DNA of 11,788 bases from Planctomycetales bacterium (lineage in GTDB: Bacteria > Planctomycetota > Planctomycetia > Pirellulales > Thermoguttaceae): positions 1-11,788 of the forward strand of contig SKJM01000508.1 of NCBI GenBank assembly GCA_007122045.1, written 5' to 3'. Position numbers and translations under genes: made by a program. Position 1 is the stretch's first letter; each line of letters begins with the position of its first letter. The notes under the pieces are model-generated. The model made no database searches. It saw nothing but the letters and a program-made list of their open reading frames with translations, and had not been told where the DNA came from. Shown in pieces: positions 1-6,536 of this stretch.

Positions 1-867
1 CCCCTCGGTGACTCGCGAACCGGGCCCCTCAATGTGGCCGTCACCATTCCCCCGCAGGCCGAACTGGTGGAACGGATCGCCGGCGACCGGGTTCGCGTCG
101 AAATCGCCGTGCCGCCGGGGCAGGACCCGCACACCTTCTCGCCCTCGCCAAGGCAGGTGGTGTCGCTCGGCCGGGCGAGGCTGTATTTTTGCATCGGGCT
201 GCCGCTCGAGGACCATCTGGTGTCCAAGCTGGCCGCCGCCCGCCGGAACATGACCGTCGTCGACACCACCGAAGGACTTCCGCGGCGCCCCTTCACCGAG
301 CACGAGGGGCACCAATGCGCCGGCCACCATCATCACCATCATGCCCACGACGGGCACGATTGCGGGGCCCATGCGGGCCAACCCGACCCGCACGTCTGGC
401 TGGCGCCCCGGTTGCTCTCACACCAGGCCGAGCGGATATGCGAGGCCCTGTGCGAGGCCGACCCGGCGGGGGCGGAGCGGTACCGGGCGAACTTCCGCGC
501 GTTGCAAGCCCGGCTCGACGAGGTCGAGGCGGAAATCGCCGAGAAGCTCCAGCCGTATCGGGGCCGGGCCTTCTACGTGTTCCACCCGGCGTTCGGCTAC
601 TTTGCCGACGCCTGCGGCCTGCGCCAGGTGGCCGTCGAGACGGGGGGCCAATCGCCCAGCCCGCGACAACTCAGGGCGCTCATCGCCCGGGCAAAGGCGG
701 AAGGGGTGAAGGTCATCTTCGTGCAGCCGCAGTTCGACCAGCGCAGCGCGGAATCGATTGCCACGGCCATCGGCGGTTCGGTCGTGGTCATTGACCCGTT
801 GGAAAGGAACGTGGTGGAGAACCTGGAGGAAATCGCCTCGCAGCTTCAGCGCGGCTTCGAGCGATAA
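1..867 (+). CDS. znuA: Zinc/manganese-type ABC transporter substrate-binding protein (ZnuA/TroA-like), 5' partial
   Basis: Periplasmic binding protein that captures a transition metal, most likely Zn2+, and delivers it to the permease encoded downstream. The frame is open to the first base of the window, so the true start and the signal peptide lie outside. The GTG at 34 falls inside the first beta strand of the mature domain (VAVTIPPQAELVERIAGD) and is unlikely to be the start. Cluster A-I family landmarks are present: DPHTFSPSP (first His ligand), a charged loop with six consecutive His codons (325-342), DPHVWLAP (second His), FHPAFGYFAD (third His) and VIDPLERN near the C-terminus, where the acidic ligand lies. 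The His-rich loop just before DPHVWL is typical of zinc rather than manganese binders. It is the first visible gene of an operon with the ATPase (18-nt gap) and permease. Family assignment is firm; metal specificity is inferred. Confidence 0.93.
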   Translation, partial: PLGDSRTGPLNVAVTIPPQAELVERIAGDRVRVEIAVPPGQDPHTFSPSPRQVVSLGRARLYFCIGLPLEDHLVSKLAAARRNMTVVDTTEGLPRRPFTEHEGHQCAGHHHHHHAHDGHDCGAHAGQPDPHVWLAPRLLSHQAERICEALCEADPAGAERYRANFRALQARLDEVEAEIAEKLQPYRGRAFYVFHPAFGYFADACGLRQVAVETGGQSPSPRQLRALIARAKAEGVKVIFVQPQFDQRSAESIATAIGGSVVVIDPLERNVVENLEEIASQLQRGFER

Positions 868-885
868 GGCGGAAGGGGGCGAAAG

Positions 886-1653
886 GTGGCCGACGAGCCG
901 GTGATCGACGTGCGCGACGTGAGCTTCGCCTACGGAGCGGCGCCGGTGCTCGAAGACGTGTCGTTCCAGGTGCGGCCGCACGAACTCATCTGCATTGTCG
1001 GGCCGAACGGGGGCGGGAAAACCACGCTGGTGAGGCTGCTGCTCGGGCTGCTGCGTCCGGGCCGGGGGCGAATCTGCGTCCTCGGCCAGCCGCCCGAACG
1101 CGCCCGGCTGCGCGTCGGCTACATGCCGCAGCGCGTCGACCACGATCCGCAGTTCCCGGTCACCGCGATCGACATCGTACTGATGGGCCGCCTCGGCCGC
1201 GGCGGCCTGCGGAAGGCACTCGGCTGGTACGACCGGGCCGACCGCCGCGCGGCCTGGGAGGCCCTCGACATGGTCGACATGACCGCCGCCGCGCGGCAGA
1301 CGTATTCGACGCTGTCGGGGGGGCAGCGGCAGCGCGTGCTCATTGCCCGCGCGCTGTGCGGCGGGCCCGAACTGCTGCTGTTGGACGAGCCCACGGCCAA
1401 CGTCGACGCCCTGGGCGAAAGCCGCTTGCTCGATATCCTCAAACGCCTCAGCCGCCGGATGTCGGTGCTCACGGTCTCGCACGACCTCGGACTGGTGTCG
1501 GACCTGGTGGAGCGGGTCATTTGCGTCAACCGCCGGGTGGTGGTCCATCCGACCAGCCGCATGACCGGGCAGGTGTTCGAGGACCTGTACGGGGCCAAAC
1601 AGCGGGTGGTCGAGCACGGTGAACAGACGCCGGGAGGGCCGGGCGGTGGGTGA
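886..1653 (+). CDS. znuC: Metal ABC transporter ATP-binding protein (ZnuC-like)
   Basis: Cytoplasmic ATPase subunit (255 aa) that powers the metal importer. Motifs in order: Walker A GPNGGGKT at residues 39-46, Q-loop Gln82 (MPQRVDHD), signature LSGGQRQR from 143, Walker B LLLLDEP 163-169 and switch His199 (SHD). The segment between Q-loop and signature (FPVTAIDIVLMGRLG) matches the metal-importer ABC group. The GTG start at 886 is preceded by purine-rich GGAAGGGGG and AAAGG and starts 18 nt after the binding-protein stop. The C-terminal tail (residues about 222-255) is longer than the catalytic core needs and ends in a Gly/Pro-rich stretch. Its last codons overlap the start of the permease gene, consistent with translational coupling. 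All catalytic residues are intact. Confidence 0.95.
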   Translation: MADEPVIDVRDVSFAYGAAPVLEDVSFQVRPHELICIVGPNGGGKTTLVRLLLGLLRPGRGRICVLGQPPERARLRVGYMPQRVDHDPQFPVTAIDIVLMGRLGRGGLRKALGWYDRADRRAAWEALDMVDMTAAARQTYSTLSGGQRQRVLIARALCGGPELLLLDEPTANVDALGESRLLDILKRLSRRMSVLTVSHDLGLVSDLVERVICVNRRVVVHPTSRMTGQVFEDLYGAKQRVVEHGEQTPGGPGGG

Positions 1654-2515
1654 GTTCCTCGAAGCCCTGCTGGACCCCCAATTCCCCCTGCTGCGCTACG
1701 CGCTGACGGCCGGCCTGCTGGCCAGCGTGGCGTTCGGCATCGTTGGATGCTACGTCGTCACCCGGCGGATCAGCTACATCGCCGCGGCCGTCTCGCACTG
1801 CGTGCTGGGCGGCATCGGCGCCGGGCTGTACTTGCAGACGGTGGCCGGGCTCGCGCGGGACGATCCGCTGTACGGGGCCATTCCGCTGTACGGGGCCATT
1901 GCCGCGGCGCTGGTGGCCGCCGTGGCCATCGGGCTGATCAGCCTGTACGCCCGCCAGCGCGAAGACACGGTCATCAGCGCCATCTGGACCATCGGCATGG
2001 CCGTGGGGCTGCTCTTCTTGTACAAAACGCCCGGTTACGCCGAGCCCATGGTGTACCTGTTCGGCGACATCCTTTACCTCACCCCGCACGACTTGTGGCT
2101 GATCGCCGCGCTGGACGTGCTCATTGTGGTGCTGGCGTTGGGGCTGTACAACAAGTTCCTGGCGATCTGCTTCGACGAAGAGTTCGCCCGGCTGCGCGGC
2201 GTGCGGGCCGAGTGGCTGTACATCCTGCTGTTGTGCCTGACGGCGCTGTGCGTGGTGCTGATGGTCCGCGTGGTGGGCATTGTCATGGTCATTGCGCTGT
2301 TGACGCTTCCGGCGGCCATGGCGGGCCAGCTCACCCGGCAGCTCTGGCAGATGATGCTGGTGGCCGTGGTGGCGTGCATGGTGTTCGTCACGGCGGGGCT
2401 TGCGTTGAGTTTCATCCTCGACCTGCCCACCGGGCCGGTGATCGTATCGCTGGCGGCGGTGGGCTACCTGCTGGCGGCGTTGGTGAACCGATTGCGAGGG
2501 GTGCGAGCCGCCTAG
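1646..2515 (+). CDS. znuB: Metal ABC transporter permease (ZnuB-like, ABC-3 family)
   Basis: Integral inner-membrane permease (289 aa) with about eight hydrophobic helices. ABC-3 landmarks: YVVTRRISYIAAAVSHCVLGGIG (about 36-58), MVYLFGDILYLTPHDL (about 135-150), FLAICFDEEFARLRGV, the coupling-helix region (about 171-186), and VVGIVMVIALLTLPAAMAGQ (about 209-228). I chose the GTG at 1646 over the in-frame GTG at 1619. The 1646 start has GGGAGGG at 1632-1638 about 8 nt upstream and yields MGEFLEALLDPQFPLLRYAL, a usual N-terminus for this family. The 1619 start would add a charged MNRRREGRA stub and overlap the ATPase gene by 35 nt; with 1646 the overlap is 8 nt. An in-frame 18-bp tandem duplication lies at residues 74-85. 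A gap of 1 nt separates the stop from the next gene. Confidence 0.93.
   Translation: MGEFLEALLDPQFPLLRYALTAGLLASVAFGIVGCYVVTRRISYIAAAVSHCVLGGIGAGLYLQTVAGLARDDPLYGAIPLYGAIAAALVAAVAIGLISLYARQREDTVISAIWTIGMAVGLLFLYKTPGYAEPMVYLFGDILYLTPHDLWLIAALDVLIVVLALGLYNKFLAICFDEEFARLRGVRAEWLYILLLCLTALCVVLMVRVVGIVMVIALLTLPAAMAGQLTRQLWQMMLVAVVACMVFVTAGLALSFILDLPTGPVIVSLAAVGYLLAALVNRLRGVRAA
1865..1900 (+). repeat. Perfect 18-bp tandem duplication inside the permease gene
   Basis: Two identical 18-nt copies (1865-1882 and 1883-1900) each encode PLYGAI, giving PLYGAI-PLYGAI at residues 74-85, in the periplasmic or cytoplasmic turn before a hydrophobic helix. The copies are in frame and identical at every third position, so the event looks recent. 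Replication slippage is the simplest explanation. Confidence 0.85.
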
Positions 2516-2516
2516 C

Positions 2517-2996
2517 GTGACCATGCCCCAGACCCCCGACCCCCCGAAGCCGAACACTCGCCGCCCCGGCCCGCCCGGGCGCGTTGCGGGGGTCGACTTC
2601 GGCACGGTGCGTATTGGGGTGGCGCTGAGCGACCCGGAGCAGACGCTGGCCAGCCCGTACGAAAACTACACCCGGCGGGGCCCGAAGGCCGACGCCGAGT
2701 GGTTCCGCCGGCTGGCCGCCGAGGAGGACGTGCGGCGGTTCGTGGTCGGGCTGCCGCTGCACCTGGACGGGCACGAGAGCCCGAAGTGCGCCGAGGCCCG
2801 GCGGTTCGCCGCGTGGCTGCACGAGACGACCGGCGTGCCGGTCGAGTTGTTCGACGAGCGATTCACCAGCGTCGAGGCCGAGCACCTGCTGCTCGACGCC
2901 GGGCTGACCAGCCGCCGCCGCAAGCGCCGCCGCGACATGCTCGCGGCGCAAATCATGTTGGCGGCGTATCTTGAACGGGCGAACCGGGAGGACTAG
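2517..2996 (+). CDS. ruvX: RuvX/YqgF-family Holliday-junction resolvase-like nuclease
   Basis: RNase H-fold protein (159 aa) of the YqgF family. Members are linked to Holliday-junction resolution and, in E. coli, to processing of the 5' end of pre-16S rRNA. Visible motifs: AGVDFGTVRIGVALSD (catalytic Asp27), FVVGLPLHLDG (76-85), FDERFTSVEAEHLL (Glu114) and KRRRDMLAAQIMLAAYL (Asp140), so the acidic triad is complete. A Pro-rich N-terminal extension of about 20 residues precedes the first strand. The GTG at 2517 is 1 nt after the permease stop and has only a distant GAGGGG (2496-2501). An ATG at 2523 is an alternative start that differs by two residues. Its place at the end of a zinc-import operon suggests co-transcription rather than a metabolic link. 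Confidence 0.9.
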   Translation: MTMPQTPDPPKPNTRRPGPPGRVAGVDFGTVRIGVALSDPEQTLASPYENYTRRGPKADAEWFRRLAAEEDVRRFVVGLPLHLDGHESPKCAEARRFAAWLHETTGVPVELFDERFTSVEAEHLLLDAGLTSRRRKRRRDMLAAQIMLAAYLERANRED

Positions 2997-3226
2997 TTAC
3001 CGGTCAGGTTACGCAAAGTTTTCGGGAACTTCCTTCAATGCGGGCGATAAGGGTTGCCGATGCTCATGCAAGAGAGTGCCGTCTTGAGGGTTGGTGCGGC
3101 GTCAAACCTTTCCCAACTTCCCGCATGGAGCCCCCCGACCCGGGCCGCGCACTCCGCCGTGCTTTGGTAAATGACCCGTTCGCGGGCGCGGTTGTGCCTG
3201 CTCGATACACCTTTTTGGGGGGAAAC
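2997..3226. other. Intergenic region between ruvX and the small secreted-protein gene
   Basis: 230 bp without a convincing gene. The frame of the next gene stays open back to 3038, but that stretch lacks the codon pattern and domain content of the gene itself. A 5-bp AAGTT/AACTT stem (3016-3031) has no T-run and is not a convincing terminator, and a 4-bp CCCG-TTCG-CGGG hairpin sits at about 3176-3187. I found no good -35/-10 pair. Confidence 0.4.
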
Positions 3227-3598
3227 ATGATGATCCGCCGTTCGTTGCTTTTGCTTGCCTGCGCCGCGGTGGCGTGGGGCCTTCTGATGCCTTCCGACGC
3301 CGACGCCCAGCAGGCCTTCGGGCGCCAGTGGGGCAGGTATTACAGCACCCAGGACTGGAACCGAATGTACCATTACCCGTACGTCTGGTATCCGCAGAAC
3401 TTCTGGGGCGAAGACTACTACCGCAGCAGCGAGGACATGTACTACCGGTATCCGCCCGAAATGCGCGTTCCCGTCTACAACCGGCAGTGGCACAACTACT
3501 ATCCGGAAACCCTGCCGAACTGGTGGCACCGGCCCATCCGGGCGCCCGAACCCCGCCGCTACCACCAGGGCCACCACTTCCGCCTCGACGTGTTCTAA
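3227..3598 (+). CDS. Small secreted Tyr/Trp-rich protein of unknown function
   Basis: Predicted 123-aa exported protein. Residues 1-27 form a Sec signal peptide: MMIRR, a hydrophobic core (SLLLLACAAVAWGLL), then a polar end finishing in ADA before QQ. The mature part of about 96 residues is extremely aromatic: 15 Tyr, 7 Trp and 4 Phe, plus 6 His and many Arg, in clusters such as MYHYPYVWYPQNFWGEDYY and YNRQWHNYYPETLPNWWHRP. No Cys remains after cleavage and there is no membrane segment. I resemble it to small Y/W-rich exported proteins common in planctomycetes, from general memory rather than a search. Start: two adjacent ATGs (3227, 3230) follow a GGGGGGAAA stretch. The longer in-frame reading from 3038 is rejected because only this start gives a clean signal peptide. 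Function unknown; a wall-associated or extracellular role is a guess. Confidence 0.78.
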   Translation: MMIRRSLLLLACAAVAWGLLMPSDADAQQAFGRQWGRYYSTQDWNRMYHYPYVWYPQNFWGEDYYRSSEDMYYRYPPEMRVPVYNRQWHNYYPETLPNWWHRPIRAPEPRRYHQGHHFRLDVF

Positions 3599-3624
3599 GG
3601 CGCGCGGCGGACCGTGTTGCACAG

Positions 3625-3713
3625 GTAGGATCCGCATACAAGCACGCAGCGCGAGCAAGTGGATCCCCATTCCCGTCCGTCCTTGACCCGACGGGCAAGA
3701 ATGTACATCCTAC
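3625..3713. repeat. Degenerate REP-like inverted repeat, family A (GTAG head), with an internal insertion
   Basis: The right arm (3691-3713) matches the inverted unit at 10707-10729 at 20 of 23 positions. The left unit is split: GTAGGAT at 3625-3631, then a 33-bp stretch bounded by two copies of GGATCC (3628-3633 and 3661-3666), then a variant palindrome ending TTCCCGTCCGT (3670-3680). It fills the gap between two convergent genes, starting 26 nt after the stop of the secreted-protein gene, where a hairpin could also act as a bidirectional transcription stop. This is an inference from shared sequence with the 10618-10729 array. Confidence 0.7.
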
Positions 3714-3734
3714 ATTGGGGTTTGCGCCGCTCGC

Positions 3735-4928
3735 CTACGCGGCCCGGCAGAAGCGGTAGATCACCTCGGCGGCCGTGCGCACCTGGTCGGCGGGCACCCA
3801 TTCGTCGCGGGTATGGGCCTGCTCGATGAACCCCGGCCCGAAAACGACCGACGGAACGCCCGCGGCCGCATATACGGCGGCGTGGGTGCCGTAGGGCACG
3901 CCGAGCCGCCGGCAGGGGCCGGCCACTTCGCGCACCACGGCCATGAGCCTTTCGGCCGGCGGCCCGTTTTCCGTATCGCTCAGCGCCGGGCCGTGGAGGT
4001 AGGGCGGATCGTGCTCGACGGGAAAATCGGCCCCGACGGCCGCTTGCAGGTAGTCGATCGCGGCCCGGCGCGCCTCGGCCGCGTCCTCGCCGGGCGGCAG
4101 GCGGCGGTCGATTTCGATAGTGCACCGGTCGGGCACCGTGTTGACGCTCACCCCGCCGTGGATGGTGCCCACGCTCAAGGTGGCTGGCCCACAAAGCGGA
4201 TGCGAAGCCCCACCGGCAAGCTCGCCGGCATACGGTTCCAGGCCTGCCAGCACGCGGGCCATGCGGTAGATGGCGTTTTCGCCCGCCTCGGGATGCGCGC
4301 TGTGCGCGGCGTGGCCGCGGGTGTGGCATCGCCAGCGGACCATGCCCTTGTGGGCGACCACGACGTCGAGCGCGGTCGGTTCGGCCACCAGGGCGGCGTC
4401 GGGGCGCCGGGGGACGATGCCGCCCGCCCCCGGCCCGAAAAGCTCGGCCAGTTTCACCGCGCCGGTGAACCCGTACTCTTCGTTCACGGTGCAGGCGAGC
4501 AGGATCGACGGCATGTCGGGCGGGCGCTGATGGGCCAGGCGGGCCACGGCGGCCAGCATGGCGGCCATGCCGCCCTTGGTATCGCAGGCCCCCCGCCCGT
4601 ACACCCGCCCCTCGCGCCGCTCCGGCCGGAACGGCTCGATGGTCATGCCCTCGACCGGTACGGTGTCCTGGTGTGCGTCGAGCAGCAGGAGCGGTCCGCC
4701 TTCCCGGGCGGGCACCCGGCCCTCGAGCAGGCCGACCAGGTTCTCCCGGCCCGGCTCGACCGGCTGGCGGGCGGTCTGCAATCCGATCCGGCCGAGGAGC
4801 GACTCGAGGGCGTCGGTCAGCCGGCCCTCGCCGTAGGGCGAGCCCGACACCTGCCGCCCCATGGGATTCACACTGGCGATGGCGATCAATTCACACAGCG
4901 TTTCAATCGGATCGAGCACCACGTCCAT
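3735..4928 (-). CDS. M20-family metallopeptidase / ArgE-DapE-type deacylase
   Basis: Cytoplasmic di-zinc amidohydrolase (397 aa) that likely removes an acyl or aminoacyl group from an amino-acid substrate; the substrate cannot be read from sequence. Metal and catalytic residues are all present: H86 and D88 in LLLDAHQDTVP, D116 in GRGACDTKGGMAAM, E150/E151 in VNEEYGFTGA, E183 in LVAEPT, and H372 in GFIEQAHTRDEWVPAD. The lid/dimerisation insert shows RGHAAHSAHPEAGENAI (205-220). The start at 4928 places LCELIAIASVNPMG at residues 11-24, as usual for this group, but lacks a good Shine-Dalgarno. An ATG at 4979 has GGGAG about 11 nt upstream and would add 17 residues of unconserved sequence. A weak minus-strand TTGACC-N17-TAACAC (5009 down to 4981) would place transcription start near 4975 and so favours 4928. 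The longer reading up to 5420 runs into the neighbouring divergent gene and is rejected. Confidence 0.88.
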   Translation of the reverse strand: MDVVLDPIETLCELIAIASVNPMGRQVSGSPYGEGRLTDALESLLGRIGLQTARQPVEPGRENLVGLLEGRVPAREGGPLLLLDAHQDTVPVEGMTIEPFRPERREGRVYGRGACDTKGGMAAMLAAVARLAHQRPPDMPSILLACTVNEEYGFTGAVKLAELFGPGAGGIVPRRPDAALVAEPTALDVVVAHKGMVRWRCHTRGHAAHSAHPEAGENAIYRMARVLAGLEPYAGELAGGASHPLCGPATLSVGTIHGGVSVNTVPDRCTIEIDRRLPPGEDAAEARRAAIDYLQAAVGADFPVEHDPPYLHGPALSDTENGPPAERLMAVVREVAGPCRRLGVPYGTHAAVYAAAGVPSVVFGPGFIEQAHTRDEWVPADQVRTAAEVIYRFCRAA

Positions 4929-5040
4929 TCTCCCGGGCCGGTTCCAGCTACGTCGCGCACCCTCGCAGAGGTCTGCCATAGTGTTACCCGCTCCCTCCGG
5001 CGAGGTCAAGTGTGCCTGAGGCCGTCCCCCGGGCGGCACC

Positions 5041-5069
5041 TTGACGGAAGCCACCGCCCCGTATATACT
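5041..5069 (+). promoter_or_regulatory. Sigma-70-type promoter of the AAA+/Fis regulator gene
   Basis: TTGACG (5041-5046) and TATACT (5064-5069) are separated by exactly 17 bp; each box has five of six consensus bases. Transcription would begin near 5076 and leave a leader of about 30 nt before the ATG at 5107. No Shine-Dalgarno is obvious in that leader. Confidence 0.72.
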
Positions 5070-5106
5070 GAAGGCTTGATTCGTCTCCTTTTCTGAAAGC
5101 CCCGCG

Positions 5107-6489
5107 ATGGCGCAATTGCGAACCCCGGCGACGGAACTGGCAAGACGGCTGCACGCGGCCGAGCGGCCCCTGTACGTGATCGACGCCAAGTACACGGTCG
5201 TGTTTCTGAACAAGGCCGCGCGCAAGTGGCTGGGGCCGGCGGCCGACGGCCTGCCGGGCACCCGGTGCACGTACACGACCGCGGTGCCGGGAGAAGGACC
5301 CGCGGCGGTCGCGGCCGGGTTATGCCCGCCGCCGGAAGCGATGGCCGGCGTCGCGATGGAGGCAACGGTTGCGGTTCCCACGCCCGAGGGGCGCCTGCTC
5401 CGGCGCCGGATGCGGTTCACTCCGCTGGGGACCGCCGCGGACGACTTGGTGGGCGTGGTGGCGATGGCGGCGCCGGACCCGGCGAACCCATCGGCGGCGG
5501 GAGGTTCGGCCGCAGTGCCGGCCGGCGAGCCCGACTCGCGCGGCCTGCACGAACTGCTCCAGCGGTTCCGGCGGGAGGCGGCGGTCCGCTACGGGGCCGA
5601 CCGGCTGGTGGGCGAGAGCCCGGCCATGCGCTTGGCGCGGCGGCAGGTGGAACTGGCCACCGGCTGCCGCGAGAGCGTGCTGATCCTCGGCCCCCCGGGA
5701 AGCGGCCGGCGGCACACGGCCGCGGCCATCCACTACCGCGACGCGGCCGGCCGCCCGGCCCGGCTGGTGCCCCTGGACTGCGCCATGCTCTCGCCCGAGT
5801 TGATCTACTCGACCGTGCAAGCGGTGGCCTCCGGCGAAGACGGGCGGGACGGCGAGCACGGAACGCTGCTGCTGACCGACGCCGATCTGCTTCCCTTGGA
5901 AGTCCACGGCGCGCTGGCGCGCACGCTGGGCAGGCAGTCGTTCCCGTTGCGGCTGATGGCCACCGCCGAGCAGCCGCCCGCCGAATTGGCCAAGCGCGGC
6001 AAGTACGAGCCCGAGTTGGCCGCCCTGCTGAGCACGATCACCATCGAGCTGCCCGCGCTTTCCGAGCGGCGCCGCGACCTGTCCCTGCTGGCCCAGTCGT
6101 TCGTTGAGGAGTGCAATGCCGGGGGCGAGCGGCAGGTGGGCGGCCTGACCCCCGAAGCGCTCGACCTGCTCAGTAGCTGCCGGTGGCCCGGCAACCTGGA
6201 AGAACTAGCCGCGGCCGTGCGGGGGGCGCACCGGCGAGCGGCCGGACCGCTGATCACTGCCGACGACCTCCCGGACGCGGTCCGCCTGGCGCAGCAAACG
6301 GCGGGCGGCCGCGGAGATGCGAAAGACGAGGCGATTGTGCTGGACGAGTTCCTGGTGCGGGTCGAGCGGGAACTGATCCGCCGCGCATTGGCACAGGCGA
6401 AGGGCAACAAGGCGCAGGCGGCCCGGCTGCTGGGGGTCAGCCGGCCCCGCCTCTTCCGGCGCATCGCCCAATTAGGGCTCGAACGGTAG
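5107..6489 (+). CDS. NtrC-like transcriptional regulator: PAS-like region, degenerate AAA+ domain, Fis-type HTH
   Basis: Putative DNA-binding regulator (460 aa). Residues about 10-120 resemble a PAS sensor (YVIDAKYTVVFLNKAARKWLG). Residues about 165-390 follow the sigma-54 activator AAA+ order: LVGESPAM, a Walker A position reading GPPGSGRR (195-202; Lys replaced by Arg201), a Walker B position reading TLLLTDADLL (D258 followed by Ala where Glu is expected), sensor-I-like LRLMATAEQ, then ALSERRRDLSLLA and RWPGNLEELAAAV (about 359-371). The GAFTGA loop that contacts sigma-54 is missing; the stretch between ELIYS (about 231) and GTLLL (252) has no such sequence. Residues about 431-457 (KGNKAQAARLLGVSRPRLFRRIAQLGL) are an intact Fis-family helix-turn-helix. 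So it probably binds DNA but does not open sigma-54 complexes by ATP hydrolysis. The ATG at 5107 lacks an SD but sits properly behind the promoter. A pseudo-receiver-like gene follows 47 nt later. Confidence 0.85.
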   Translation: MAQLRTPATELARRLHAAERPLYVIDAKYTVVFLNKAARKWLGPAADGLPGTRCTYTTAVPGEGPAAVAAGLCPPPEAMAGVAMEATVAVPTPEGRLLRRRMRFTPLGTAADDLVGVVAMAAPDPANPSAAGGSAAVPAGEPDSRGLHELLQRFRREAAVRYGADRLVGESPAMRLARRQVELATGCRESVLILGPPGSGRRHTAAAIHYRDAAGRPARLVPLDCAMLSPELIYSTVQAVASGEDGRDGEHGTLLLTDADLLPLEVHGALARTLGRQSFPLRLMATAEQPPAELAKRGKYEPELAALLSTITIELPALSERRRDLSLLAQSFVEECNAGGERQVGGLTPEALDLLSSCRWPGNLEELAAAVRGAHRRAAGPLITADDLPDAVRLAQQTAGGRGDAKDEAIVLDEFLVRVERELIRRALAQAKGNKAQAARLLGVSRPRLFRRIAQLGLER

Positions 6490-6509
6490 CAGGCACGATA
6501 TTTCACTCC

Positions 6510-6526
6510 GGCGGGCACCGCCCGCC
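6510..6526 (+). other. Short GC-rich hairpin in the gap before the receiver-like gene
   Basis: GGCGGGC (6510-6516) and GCCCGCC (6520-6526) pair perfectly over 7 bp around a 3-nt loop, ending 10 nt before the next ATG. No T-run follows, so it is not a standard terminator. It could limit translation or read-through into the next gene, or be chance in GC-rich DNA. Confidence 0.35.
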
Positions 6527-6536
6527 CCGCAACGGC

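Noticed and set aside
325..342. Six-His run as a vector-derived tag
   Set aside because: It lies in the middle of a binding-protein loop known to be His-rich, uses mixed CAC/CAT codons and is surrounded by further His residues.
418..1617. 399-aa open frame on the minus strand
   Set aside because: It is the antisense shadow of the metal-binding protein and ATPase genes, which have complete family motifs; its translation is low-complexity His/Arg/Pro.
3016..3031. Terminator after ruvX
   Set aside because: The stem is only 5 bp, AT-rich, and has no following T-run.
3038..3226. Earlier start of the aromatic-rich secreted protein
   Set aside because: Only the ATG at 3227 or 3230 gives an N-terminal signal peptide; the upstream stretch has no matching composition.
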